A stretch of DNA of 64,000 nucleotides, taken from positions 310,001 to 374,000 of the forward strand of contig NZ_BAABCA010000006.1 in the NCBI RefSeq assembly GCF_039538365.1, in the 5' to 3' direction. This DNA comes from Postechiella marina (GTDB taxonomy: Bacteria; Bacteroidota; Bacteroidia; Flavobacteriales; Flavobacteriaceae). The translations under genes and the position numbers were made by a program. Under the pieces are notes generated by a model that saw nothing but the letters and a program-made list of their open reading frames with translations, searched no databases and was not told the DNA's origin. Positions 53,766 through 63,244 of this stretch are shown here, one piece after another; the first letter of the stretch is position 1, and every line of letters starts with the position of its first letter.

Positions 53766-56057
53766 TTATTGCATAGCACTTAATTGTTGATAAAACGTTT
53801 TGTATTGAGGATTACTAGGATACAAGTTTATTAATCGCTCTGCTATATTTTTAGCTTTTTCTGTTTTACTGTTTTTAGAATAAATAAAAGCCAAAGCATA
53901 TAGTAAATTCTCGTTTGTAGCATCTCGTTTTAACCCATGTATTATTGTACTTTCGGCTTTAGAAAAATTATTTACTTTATTATACAACAGTCCTAAATTA
54001 TAGTAAAACCTTACGTTTTCTGGCATATATTTTATGGCTAATTCCATTTGTACAATAGCCTCGTCTGTTCTATTTAACTCACCTAACAACAAGGCATAAG
54101 AGTAGTATGTTTGCCCAAATTCTGGCTCTTGTTTAATTATTGTTTTAAAGGCTGCTTCCGCTTTATCAACATTACCATTTCTATAATACAAGTTTGCCAA
54201 GTTAGTTCGTGCTAAATTATTTATATTATCTATAGCTAAGGCGTTTTCATAACATTTTATAGCGTTAAGTATATCTCCTTTTTTTAAGTAATAACTCGCT
54301 CGTTTTATTCGTCCTCCAGTAAAATCTGCATTTATATCTAAATAAGTTTCAAACTCTTTTTTAACATTTTTATAAACCGACTTATAAGCTTCTGGAATTT
54401 GCATTTCATTTAACCCGCCAATAGCAAAAAAGGCTTTTACTCTAACAGAGCGTTTCTCGTCTTTTAGTAACGGTAAAAAAGCATTTACATAATCGGTAGT
54501 ATTTATTTCGCTTAACACATCTAAACTAGCACCACGAACTAAAGGCGACTCATCGTTTAAAAAGCTTATTAAATTATTAATTACCTCTTGGTTAGCATAA
54601 TTACTCATTGCCATTACTGCAGATGCTCTAGCTATATCTGGATATACGGTATCTTTCACCAATTCTGTTAACGATTCTAATCCATTGGCTTGTCTTGTAA
54701 TTCCGGGAGCCAATAAATCAGAAAAATGCGTGTAATCTGGCACACCATGTTGTTTCTTAAAATTATCCCAAGCCCATTGGTTGTCTTTATCTTCGTGACA
54801 TTGTGTGCATGCATTTGGTGTCCCATATTTTAAACTTTGATCTGGACGTGGAATTCTAAAACTATGGTCGCGCCTATAATCGTTACCCATATACGTTTTC
54901 CCTGTCATGTGGCAATTTATACACTTTGCTCCATCTGTACCTGTTTCATGAAAATGATGACTTGGTGTATTATAAGTTTCTGAAACATGACATTGTGTAC
55001 ATAGGTTATTGCCATCAAATTTTAATTTTAAAGAGTGTGCATCGTGGCAGTTAGTACAGGTAACATTATTGTGGTACATTTTACTTTGTACAAAAGAACC
55101 GTATACATAATCCTCGTCTAAAATTTGCCCATCTGCATGATACAACCCTTCTGTTATAAGTTGAGGCGAATAATGGTCTAGCATAGACCCTTCAAAATTA
55201 TAAAACTCAGAGAATTGTTCGCGTCTCATATGGCATCGCGCACATTGGTCTACTAAGTCTTTTGGAGCAGTATCTGCTGTCATTTTTAAACTTCCAGAAG
55301 GCTTATACTTATCTCCTAAACTTTTTACATCTGCAACATGCTGTTTTCCTGGGCCATGGCAAGCTTCGCAACTTACGTTTATAATAGCATATTTAGTATT
55401 GTAGCTATGGGTTTCTTGGTCGTAATTTTTTCTCACGTTTGTAGAATGGCAATCTGCACACATAGTGTTCCAATTTAAACCGCCACGAGACCAATGCAAC
55501 CATTCAGAATGCACAACTTTAAAATCTGGATATAAATCAAACCATTTATTCTTTTTTGTATCCCAAGCTGTTCTTAAACATTGGTAATGTCCATCTGGAA
55601 ATTTAACAATATACTGTTGCAAAGGTGTTACACCAAAAGCATATTCTATTTTATAATCATGATTTTGACCGTCTCTTCCTTCTGTATTTACATAAAAATC
55701 GCCATCTTTTTTAAAAAATCTAGAAGTAACTCCTTGACTTTTAAATGTCTTATTATTAAAATCGCCTAAAATAGAACTATCGCTAACTTCTTGCATAGCC
55801 ATATCGTGATGCGAACCTTGCCAGTCTTTAAACTGATTGTCGTGACATTTTTTACAAGTTTCGTCTCCTAAAAAAGAGCTATCTGGTATTTGTTTACCAG
55901 ATAAAAACATAGATTTCTCCTCTTTAGAAACAGCAATATATTCTGTTTTATTTTTTTTACAAGAAATACCGCAAACCAATATAAAAACAAACAATAAACG
56001 AGCTATAAATCTTTTTACAAAAACATACTTAACAGCTTCTTTTTTTAAGAAATTCAA
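53766..56057 (-). CDS. Octaheme c-type cytochrome with HEAT and TPR repeats (lipoprotein)
   Basis: A 763-residue lipoprotein (lipobox Cys33 in VCGISC). Eight CxxCH haem sites occur at 68-72, 200-204, 230-234, 272-276, 334-338, 353-357, 379-383 and 417-421. Residues about 455-560 contain HEAT-like helical pairs (VKDTVYPDIARASAVMAMSNY), and 590-755 contain TPRs (INNLARTNLANLYYRNGNVDKAEAAFK). The haem part resembles cytochrome c554/octahaem reductase-type proteins; the repeat tail suggests docking to a partner. It should be exposed in the periplasm or on the surface and could shuttle electrons or reduce a nitrogen or sulfur compound, but the substrate is unknown. It is transcribed alone. Confidence 0.88.
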   Translation of the reverse strand: MNFLKKEAVKYVFVKRFIARLLFVFILVCGISCKKNKTEYIAVSKEEKSMFLSGKQIPDSSFLGDETCKKCHDNQFKDWQGSHHDMAMQEVSDSSILGDFNNKTFKSQGVTSRFFKKDGDFYVNTEGRDGQNHDYKIEYAFGVTPLQQYIVKFPDGHYQCLRTAWDTKKNKWFDLYPDFKVVHSEWLHWSRGGLNWNTMCADCHSTNVRKNYDQETHSYNTKYAIINVSCEACHGPGKQHVADVKSLGDKYKPSGSLKMTADTAPKDLVDQCARCHMRREQFSEFYNFEGSMLDHYSPQLITEGLYHADGQILDEDYVYGSFVQSKMYHNNVTCTNCHDAHSLKLKFDGNNLCTQCHVSETYNTPSHHFHETGTDGAKCINCHMTGKTYMGNDYRRDHSFRIPRPDQSLKYGTPNACTQCHEDKDNQWAWDNFKKQHGVPDYTHFSDLLAPGITRQANGLESLTELVKDTVYPDIARASAVMAMSNYANQEVINNLISFLNDESPLVRGASLDVLSEINTTDYVNAFLPLLKDEKRSVRVKAFFAIGGLNEMQIPEAYKSVYKNVKKEFETYLDINADFTGGRIKRASYYLKKGDILNAIKCYENALAIDNINNLARTNLANLYYRNGNVDKAEAAFKTIIKQEPEFGQTYYSYALLLGELNRTDEAIVQMELAIKYMPENVRFYYNLGLLYNKVNNFSKAESTIIHGLKRDATNENLLYALAFIYSKNSKTEKAKNIAERLINLYPSNPQYKTFYQQLSAMQ

Positions 56058-56347
56058 ATTAAAACTATTGAAATTAACATCTATTAATAATTACAAAAAC
56101 TTTTAAAATAGTAAAAACTTTCGCAGCATAAAATTCGTTAAAATTTATCACTTAGCACCTATTTTATTTAAATCTTTAAAATAAAGCCATCAGTCTTTTC
56201 TAAAATAAAGTAACTATTTACCATTATACAAATCTGGTAATTTAAGCTTAGAACATGGTAAATTTTAAGGTTGCTTATTCAGAGATATACAGTTGCTTTG
56301 TAAACACAAACACTTTTAAAAATCTAACAACTAAACAATTACACAAC

Positions 56348-56668
56348 ATGAATTACAAGTTTAGCCATATAGGCATACCAACAACTGAAGAAAAAAACTG
56401 GGATGGATACTGCGAACCTGGAAATTTTAAATATACCGATTTTAGTAAAAATAAATATAACATCGAATGGGTTAAATTTGATAAAGGAAGCACAGCACAC
56501 CCTATGGTAAAAACATTACCGCATGTATCTTATTTTGTTGACAGTATAGAAGACGCCATTGAAGGACACGAACTGTTAGGCAACATTTTTTCTCCTGCCG
56601 AAGGTATTCGTGTGGCTTACATAAACCACCAAAATGCTCCAGTAGAGTTTTTAGAAATTAAAGAATAA
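56348..56668 (+). CDS. VOC (glyoxalase)-like protein
   Basis: 106 residues from the ATG at 56348. An in-frame ATG at 56255 would add 31 residues unlike the family and is rejected. The sequence NYKFSHIGIPTTEEKNWDGY, then HPMVKTLPHVSYFVDSIEDA and APVEFLEIKE follows a vicinal-oxygen-chelate fold, with His8, His53/His60 region and Glu103 as candidate metal positions. Members bind small ligands or act on them in metal-dependent reactions. It precedes the GH16 gene by 26 bp on the same strand and so may belong to the polysaccharide group. The substrate is unknown. Confidence 0.7.
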   Translation: MNYKFSHIGIPTTEEKNWDGYCEPGNFKYTDFSKNKYNIEWVKFDKGSTAHPMVKTLPHVSYFVDSIEDAIEGHELLGNIFSPAEGIRVAYINHQNAPVEFLEIKE

Positions 56669-56694
56669 TAGATTTTATCCAAAAAAAAATCCTT

Positions 56695-57738
56695 TTGAAA
56701 AACATCACAAGTAAAAAAACACTCTTTAGCTCTGCAAATAAATGGTTATTTACAAGCTTTATTATCGCATCTATACTATCATGTTCTAGTAACGATTCTG
56801 TGTATAAAATTGATAATAAAGAAGAACAAACAGAAACTCCTGAGTTAGCAAATATTAATAATGACTACCCGCTTTCAGACCAAAAAAACTCTGGTAATTG
56901 GGTTTTAAACACCTCTATTAGTGATGAGTTTGAAGGCACTACAATAGACGAAACAAAATGGTTAATACAGGGTAAAAATGGCGAATTTCAATCTAATTTT
57001 AGAGGGCGAGCACCTTCTCAATTTTCTACAGAAAATGTTCGCGTAGAAGATGGTAAATTAAAATTAGAAACACGTTGGGATCCTGATTATAATTTTTCGC
57101 CAACCACAGCCAACGATGGCACTAAATACGAAAACCTAACCACTGCAGCTGTTATAACTAAAAACGAATTTGTATATGGTTACCTTGAAGTAAAATCTAA
57201 AGCAGCCGATGCAGAGGTAACTAGCTCTTTTTGGGCAACGGGCAATAATACTGAATTCGATTTTTTCGAAATGTTTGGAGACCACAAACAAGCTTCTAAA
57301 CTATGGAAAGATAACGAGTTATGGTGGTCTATACACGATTGGGCACCCGAAAAAAATGGTGGTGGCGGTGGAAAAACTACTTATACAGAACATCATGATT
57401 TAGGATTTAGGGTTGCTGATGATTTTCATGTTTATGGCTACGAATGGAGTGCTGATGGTGTTAAAATATACATAGACGGACAATTGTTTAAAAGTATTTC
57501 TAGAACCGAAATAAACAACTACGACGATGCTATCCATGGTGGTGGTAATGGCGCCAGCGAAAACTACGTAATAACTAAACCTATTAAACTTTGGTTTGAC
57601 CAAGAAACATTCCCTTGGCATGGTGTACCAGATAGCAAAGCCGATTTGGAAGCCAATAGCTCGTCTGACAAAAAAGATGATGGTATTGTCGATTTCGAAA
57701 TTGAATACCTAAGAGTATGGCAAAAAACAGTAAACTAA
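56695..57738 (+). CDS. GH16 family glycoside hydrolase lipoprotein (TTG start)
   Basis: A 347-residue lipoprotein with lipobox Cys30 (ASILSC). The GH16 active site is TEFDFFEMFG: Glu187 (nucleophile), Asp189 and Glu192 (acid/base) in the E-x-D-x-x-E motif. Other beta-jelly-roll segments are GRAPSQFSTENVRVEDGKLKL and HVYGYEWSADGVKIYIDG. GH16 enzymes cleave laminarin, agar, porphyran, carrageenan or related glycans; the RAPSQF segment and the sulfatase and beta-galactosidase neighbours favour a galactan from red algae, but the subfamily needs a tree. The start is TTG at 56695, because no ATG precedes the signal peptide. It forms a unit with the small protein at 57754, ended by a terminator at 58141. 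Confidence 0.87.
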   Translation: MKNITSKKTLFSSANKWLFTSFIIASILSCSSNDSVYKIDNKEEQTETPELANINNDYPLSDQKNSGNWVLNTSISDEFEGTTIDETKWLIQGKNGEFQSNFRGRAPSQFSTENVRVEDGKLKLETRWDPDYNFSPTTANDGTKYENLTTAAVITKNEFVYGYLEVKSKAADAEVTSSFWATGNNTEFDFFEMFGDHKQASKLWKDNELWWSIHDWAPEKNGGGGGKTTYTEHHDLGFRVADDFHVYGYEWSADGVKIYIDGQLFKSISRTEINNYDDAIHGGGNGASENYVITKPIKLWFDQETFPWHGVPDSKADLEANSSSDKKDDGIVDFEIEYLRVWQKTVN

Positions 57739-57753
57739 TAACAAATAAATATT

Positions 57754-58107
57754 ATGAAAAAAATTCTTTTAACCTTTGTATTGGCTTTAGCTTTTACAGC
57801 AACTTACGGACAAAATAAATGGCAACAAAAGCTAAACAAACATTTTGTTGATGCTGCTACTAAAGAATATAATTTAACAAAAACTCAACAAAAAGAACTT
57901 GCAGATTATAGAACCGCAATGGTTTTAGCCTTTGCAGAATCTAATAAACAAGAAAACGACGGAGTAATAACTGCCGAAGAAAAAAAGGCCAAAAACAAAG
58001 AGGCTAGTAAGACTTTTAATAATGCTATTATTAAATTAACCAATAAAACCTACCAAGAATTAAATCCCTTTTTAGCAAGAATGCGCAAAGAATTAAAAAA
58101 TCTATAA
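57754..58107 (+). CDS. Small exported helical protein
   Basis: 117 residues with a signal peptide (1-19, ATYGQ) and a mature part predicted to be mostly alpha-helical and Lys/Glu/Gln-rich (AATKEYNLTKTQQKELADYRTAM). No domain is recognised. It starts 15 bp after the GH16 stop and is followed by an intrinsic terminator, so it is almost certainly co-expressed with GH16. A role in binding or handling oligosaccharide at the cell surface is possible but unproved. Confidence 0.65.
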   Translation: MKKILLTFVLALAFTATYGQNKWQQKLNKHFVDAATKEYNLTKTQQKELADYRTAMVLAFAESNKQENDGVITAEEKKAKNKEASKTFNNAIIKLTNKTYQELNPFLARMRKELKNL

Positions 58108-58140
58108 AGCCATACGCTTAGGTAAAATTAACTCTAAAAT

Positions 58141-58190
58141 AAATTCTAACTTACTAGCTATATTATTGGTAAGTTAGAATTTTGATTTTT
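58141..58190 (+). terminator. Terminator after the GH16 unit
   Basis: AAATTCTAACTTAC (58141-58154) pairs perfectly with GTAAGTTAGAATTT (58169-58182), 14 pairs and a 14-nt loop, followed by TTTGATTTTT. It separates the GH16 unit from the sulfatase-GH2 unit. Confidence 0.75.
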
Positions 58191-58231
58191 AATATATTTC
58201 TTTTTATTTCTCAAAAAACACGAAATAAACC

Positions 58232-59719
58232 ATGAGCTCATCACATAAATTAATTGCTTTAGTTTGTATTTTCATTACCATGTTTGGTTGTAATTCTACA
58301 AAAACAAATACAAATAAAACCCAACAAACCTCTACACCAATTACCCCACCTAGACCAAATATTTTAATAATTTTATGCGATGATTTAGGTTACTCAGACG
58401 TGGGATTTAATGGCTCCAAAGATATTAAAACACCAACATTAGATGCTTTAGCTAAAGCGGGTACTATATTTACATCTGCCTATGTTGCTCACCCATTTTG
58501 CGGACCAAGTAGAGCTAGCTTAATGACGGGAAGATACGCACACAAAATAGGCGCACAATTTAACCTACCTCCAAACGCTGCAGATGCCAAGGGGAAAGGT
58601 GTAGACACCAACGAAACCTACATTAGTAAAGTATTACAAAATGCAGGATATTTTACAGGAATTATGGGAAAATGGCATTTAGGAGACGACGAGCAATACC
58701 ACCCAAACAATCGAGGTTTTAACGACTTTTATGGCTTCTTAGGTGGAGGACACAGTTATTTTCCCGAAAAATATAGAGCCGATTATATAAAACAAAAAGA
58801 AAATGGCAAAAAAAATATTTGGAGCTACCTCCATCCTCTAGAACACAATGGTAAACAAGTACATGAAACCGCATATATTACAGACGCTTTATCTAGAGAA
58901 GCATCTCGATTTATTATAGACGCATCAAAAAAAGAAGACCCTTTTTTCTTGTATCTTTCCTATAATGCGCCACATACACCGCTAGAAGCTAAAGAAGAAG
59001 ACCTCAAACTTTTTAAAGATATAAAAGATAAAAAACGATCTACTTATGCTGCTATGGTGTATGCTGTAGATAGAGGTGTTAAAACTATTATTGAAGATTT
59101 AAAAACCACAGGGCAATACGAAAACACTCTTATTGTTTTCTTTAGCGACAATGGAGGCAAAACAACTGCAGGTGCCTCGAACTTCCCTTTAAAAGAAGGC
59201 AAAGGAAGCACTTACGAAGGCGGATATCGTGTTCCTATGTTTTTCCATTGGCCAAAAGTAGTGCCCGCTGCCCAAAAAACAAACACACCCATATCTGCTT
59301 TAGATTTGTACCCAACCTTTGCCAGTCTTGCAGGTGCAAAAATACCTAAAGAAAAAATACTAGATGGCAAGAACATTTGGAATAACCTTTTAACTGGCAA
59401 GAACTCTTATAAAAATGAAAACATTTATGTTTTAAGACATAAAAAAGGTTACAGCGATGTTGGTGTAAGACAAAACGAATGGAAAGCTTTAAAAATTCAT
59501 AATCAAAAATGGAAGCTATTCAACATAGAAAAAGATATTAAAGAAGCCAATGATTTAAGTAAAACTCACCCAGAAATTCTTCAAAAAATAGTTACAGAAG
59601 CAAAAAACTGGAGCAAATCTAACATACAACCGCAATGGTTTCACTCTAAAAAAGAAGAAACCCAATGGCAACTCGATAATATGCCTCAATTCAATAAAAC
59701 ATTCAGATTAAATAATTAA
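58232..59719 (+). CDS. S1-type sulfatase, lipoprotein
   Basis: A 495-residue lipoprotein (lipobox Cys20 in TMFGC). Metal ligands Asp50/Asp51 are in ILCDDLGY, and the formylglycine signature is CGPSRASLMTGR at 90-101, with Cys90 converted by a maturase elsewhere. HAPHTP and FSDNGGK supply further metal and sulfate contacts, and the long C-terminal part (PTFASLAG, LRHKKGYSDVG) is typical of S1. It removes sulfate from a carbohydrate at the cell surface. The GH2 beta-galactosidase starts 27 bp after it, so the two form one unit, consistent with desulfation followed by galactose release. Confidence 0.93.
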   Translation: MSSSHKLIALVCIFITMFGCNSTKTNTNKTQQTSTPITPPRPNILIILCDDLGYSDVGFNGSKDIKTPTLDALAKAGTIFTSAYVAHPFCGPSRASLMTGRYAHKIGAQFNLPPNAADAKGKGVDTNETYISKVLQNAGYFTGIMGKWHLGDDEQYHPNNRGFNDFYGFLGGGHSYFPEKYRADYIKQKENGKKNIWSYLHPLEHNGKQVHETAYITDALSREASRFIIDASKKEDPFFLYLSYNAPHTPLEAKEEDLKLFKDIKDKKRSTYAAMVYAVDRGVKTIIEDLKTTGQYENTLIVFFSDNGGKTTAGASNFPLKEGKGSTYEGGYRVPMFFHWPKVVPAAQKTNTPISALDLYPTFASLAGAKIPKEKILDGKNIWNNLLTGKNSYKNENIYVLRHKKGYSDVGVRQNEWKALKIHNQKWKLFNIEKDIKEANDLSKTHPEILQKIVTEAKNWSKSNIQPQWFHSKKEETQWQLDNMPQFNKTFRLNN

Positions 59720-59745
59720 ATTTCGACATAAAAAAACAAACTTTC

Positions 59746-62700
59746 ATGACACAACTAAACAAACTATGCTTAGCACTTTTTATTCTATGTGGAATGCCGC
59801 TTGCATTTGCCCAAAACGATTGGGAAAACGAACTTATGTTCGAGCAAAACAAACTACGATCTCGTGTACCTAGTTACTCTTATCTAAACCATCAAGATGC
59901 TTTAAAAGGAGATAGAAATACCTCTAGAATACAGTCTTTAAACGGAACTTGGAAATTTAAATATGTTGAAAAATCTAGCGACAGACCGCAAGATTTTATT
60001 GCTAAAGATTTTAAAGGTACAAATTGGAGCGATATACCAGTACCGTCTAATTGGGAACTAGAAGGCTACGGGCAACCTATTTATAGTAATATTATTTACC
60101 CATTTACACCTGATATTGAAAATGGTGGCACTAGAAATTTTAACTACATGGGGCCACACCCACCTCAATTTCCATACATAGAAAAATATAGAGACAACCC
60201 CGTTGGAAGTTACTTTAGAGATTTTACCGTTCCAAAAGATTGGAGCAACCAATCTGTTATTTTACACTTTGGAGGTGTATCTTCTGCTTTTTATGTCTGG
60301 ATTAATGGTAAAAAAGTAGGTTACAGTCAAGGTAGCAGATTAGCAGCAGAATTTGACATTACTAACTTTTTAACTGAAGGAAAAAATAGAATTGCTGTAC
60401 AAGCTTTTAGATGGAGTGACGGAAGCTATTTAGAAGACCAAGACATGTGGCGACTAAGCGGAATACATAGAGATGTTATGCTTATGGCGCAACCAAAAAT
60501 TGCGTTAAACGACTTTTTTGTACGAACAAAATTTGATACTAAATTGGAAGATGCCAAGCTAGAAATTCGGCCTTACATTTGGATGAAGGGAGACGAAGAA
60601 AAGCTTAAAGATTGGAAAATAAATGCCGAATTATACGATGCCAATAACAATAAAGTTTTAAAAACACCAATGTCTTGTAGTATTGAAGCTATACATTTTG
60701 AACGATGGCCACAACGAGACATTACAAAATTTGCATTTTTAGAAGCTCATATTAAACATCCTAAAAAATGGTCGGTAGAACACCCATACTTATACACACT
60801 GGTTTTTGATGTTACAGATCCAAATGGAAATATAGTAGAATCTAGAAGCCAAAAAGTAGGCTTTAGGCAAGTAGCTTTTAGCAAAGACAACGAATTACTT
60901 GTTAATGGTAAACCCGTAAAAATAATGGGAGTTAATCGTCACGACCACCATCCTATTAGAGGTAAAGCTTTAACAAGACAAGACTTGGAAGACGACGTTA
61001 AATTGTTAAAAAAATTCAACTTTAATGCTGTACGCACTTCACACTACCCTAACGATCCTTACTTTTACGATTTATGTAATAAATACGGTCTTTACGTTAT
61101 GGACGAAGCCAATATAGAAACGCATCATTTAGGCAGTTACGCTCCCCAACAACCCAGTTTAGCTATTCCCATTTTAAGCAGAATTATGCGCATGGTAGAC
61201 CGAGATAAAAACAACCCAAGCATAATCTCTTGGTCTATGGGTAACGAAGCTGGATCTGGCCCTGCTTTTGCTGCTGCTGCAGGTTGGATTAAAGATTACG
61301 ACCCGTCGCGTTTTATACATTACGAAGGTGCTCAAGGCGACCCAACTCATCCAGATTATAAAGAAGGAGACGAAGGTCAGAAATTATTTAGAGGCCCTGC
61401 TCACGCTAATCCAGACGACCCTAATTACGTAGATGTTTTAAGCAGAATGTATCCTGAGATTTATCAGTTAGAAAGCATGGCAAAAAGCAAACATATAAAC
61501 AGACCTATTATTATGTGCGAGTACGCACACGCCATGGGTAACTCTATTGGTGGCTTAGGCGAATATTGGGATTTAATTCATGCTAACAAGAACCTTATTG
61601 GTGGTTTTATTTGGGATATGATAGATCAAGGTTTAGAAACTAAAAATGATAAAGGCGAAATGTTTTATGCCTATGGAGGCGATTTTAAAGACATCCCTAA
61701 CGATAAAAACTTTTGTATAAACGGTGTTTTCTCTCCCGACAAAAAACCAAACCCACATGCTTGGGAGTGTAAATATATATTTCAACCGTTTAACTTTAAA
61801 GATAGTGATATTAAAAACGGAAAAATTTCTGCAATCAATCATTTAAACTTTACAAACTTAAACAAGTATGAAGTTAAATGGACAGTGAAAGAAAACGGAA
61901 AAACACTACAATCTGGAACCATATTAAATCCAGATGTAAACGCAAGCTCTACCGCCATATTAAACATACCTTTTAAGAAAATAAAATTTAAAGAAGATGC
62001 AGAATATTGGTTAAATATAACGGTACACGAAAAAACAGATCGTTTTTGGGCTTCAAAAGGTTTTGAAATTGCTCACGACCAAATTCTTATTCAAAAAAAA
62101 TCGAAAAACAACATATATACTTCAAAATCTAAATCTATAGTTTCTACTGACGAAAAAGAAGGAGAAATTGTGGTTAGAGGCAAAACATTTACAGCTAAGA
62201 TTTCAAAAAACAATGGCGAACTAATTTCTTTTATTTCAAACGGAAAAGAGCAACTTGCTTCGCCTTTAAAACCAAACTTTTATCGTCCACCAGTAGATAA
62301 CGATATTAGAGGTGCAAGCAGTAAGCTGTTTAGAAAATCTCAAAAATATTGGAAAGGTATGGTTGATAAACTTAAAACCAATAGTGTAAAGGTTGAAGAT
62401 ACAGAACATGGAAGTAAAAAGATTATTGTTAACCGTTCGTTTAACAAAGACCTAACCTTAAACATTACTTATACCTTTTTAAATAACGGACGTATTACTG
62501 TAAATATGACTATGGATGCCAAAGCATCCTTACCTAGCTTAGTAAGATATGGTATGACTTTAGGAGTACCAGACAGTTACAAAAGTGCTTCTTTTTACGG
62601 AAAAGGACCTTGGGAAAATTATATTGATAGAAAAAGAGGAACCATAGTTGATGTTTTCAATTTTAAAACAGACAATTTGTTTTATAATTACATTTTTCCG

Positions 62701-62991
62701 CAAGAAAATGGAAATAGATCGGATGCTAGGTGGCTACAATTAACAAACAAAAATAAACAAGAATTAAAAGTAACAGGCGCACCAGAATTTGGGTTTTCTA
62801 TATGGCCATATTCTGCTAAAAATATAGAAGAAGCCAAACACCCTTTTGATTTAAAGAAACAAGGTTTTTACACCTTAAATCTTGACCTTGTACAAATGAG
62901 TGTTGGCGGAACACTATCTGAAACCTTACCTCAATTTATAATAAAATCGGGCACATACAATTTTGAGTTTGTTTTAGAAACAGGCAAATAA
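59746..62991 (+). CDS. GH2 family beta-galactosidase
   Basis: A 1081-residue GH2 enzyme with a signal peptide (1-21, PLAFAQ). It has the full sugar-binding jelly roll, immunoglobulin-like and TIM-barrel layout of LacZ: SVPSNWELEGYGQPIY-like start, GVNRHDHHP near 395-403, acid/base Glu501 in MGNEAG, nucleophile Glu592 in MCEYAHAMGNS and a C-terminal galactose-binding-like domain (GPWENYIDRKRG). It is exported, unlike E. coli LacZ, and follows the sulfatase by 26 bp. It should release terminal beta-galactose, plausibly from desulfated agar- or porphyran-type oligosaccharides. An intrinsic terminator ends the unit at 63014-63045. Confidence 0.94.
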   Translation: MTQLNKLCLALFILCGMPLAFAQNDWENELMFEQNKLRSRVPSYSYLNHQDALKGDRNTSRIQSLNGTWKFKYVEKSSDRPQDFIAKDFKGTNWSDIPVPSNWELEGYGQPIYSNIIYPFTPDIENGGTRNFNYMGPHPPQFPYIEKYRDNPVGSYFRDFTVPKDWSNQSVILHFGGVSSAFYVWINGKKVGYSQGSRLAAEFDITNFLTEGKNRIAVQAFRWSDGSYLEDQDMWRLSGIHRDVMLMAQPKIALNDFFVRTKFDTKLEDAKLEIRPYIWMKGDEEKLKDWKINAELYDANNNKVLKTPMSCSIEAIHFERWPQRDITKFAFLEAHIKHPKKWSVEHPYLYTLVFDVTDPNGNIVESRSQKVGFRQVAFSKDNELLVNGKPVKIMGVNRHDHHPIRGKALTRQDLEDDVKLLKKFNFNAVRTSHYPNDPYFYDLCNKYGLYVMDEANIETHHLGSYAPQQPSLAIPILSRIMRMVDRDKNNPSIISWSMGNEAGSGPAFAAAAGWIKDYDPSRFIHYEGAQGDPTHPDYKEGDEGQKLFRGPAHANPDDPNYVDVLSRMYPEIYQLESMAKSKHINRPIIMCEYAHAMGNSIGGLGEYWDLIHANKNLIGGFIWDMIDQGLETKNDKGEMFYAYGGDFKDIPNDKNFCINGVFSPDKKPNPHAWECKYIFQPFNFKDSDIKNGKISAINHLNFTNLNKYEVKWTVKENGKTLQSGTILNPDVNASSTAILNIPFKKIKFKEDAEYWLNITVHEKTDRFWASKGFEIAHDQILIQKKSKNNIYTSKSKSIVSTDEKEGEIVVRGKTFTAKISKNNGELISFISNGKEQLASPLKPNFYRPPVDNDIRGASSKLFRKSQKYWKGMVDKLKTNSVKVEDTEHGSKKIIVNRSFNKDLTLNITYTFLNNGRITVNMTMDAKASLPSLVRYGMTLGVPDSYKSASFYGKGPWENYIDRKRGTIVDVFNFKTDNLFYNYIFPQENGNRSDARWLQLTNKNKQELKVTGAPEFGFSIWPYSAKNIEEAKHPFDLKKQGFYTLNLDLVQMSVGGTLSETLPQFIIKSGTYNFEFVLETGK

Positions 62992-63013
62992 AAACAAAAA
63001 AAAACTAAACATT

Positions 63014-63045
63014 AAAAAGGCCTGTCTATAAAGACGGGCCTTTTT
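63014..63045 (+). terminator. Intrinsic terminator after GH2
   Basis: AAAAAGGCCTGTCT (63014-63027) pairs with AGACGGGCCTTTTT (63032-63045), 14 pairs with one G-T and a 4-nt loop, ending in a T run 23 bp after the stop codon. Confidence 0.85.
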
Positions 63046-63244
63046 ATTTCTTAAATATTTATTAGTATTTTGCTGTTAACCCCTTACAACAAACTTAAAT
63101 CGACTTAAAATTCACCACAAAAACCTAAATTAAAACTAAACAAAGCATAATTTAAACAAAAAGAGTTCTAAAGAATACATACAGTATTGTACCTTGAATT
63201 CACTTTAAAAACCAACTAACCACAAAAAATCACATTAGCAATAC

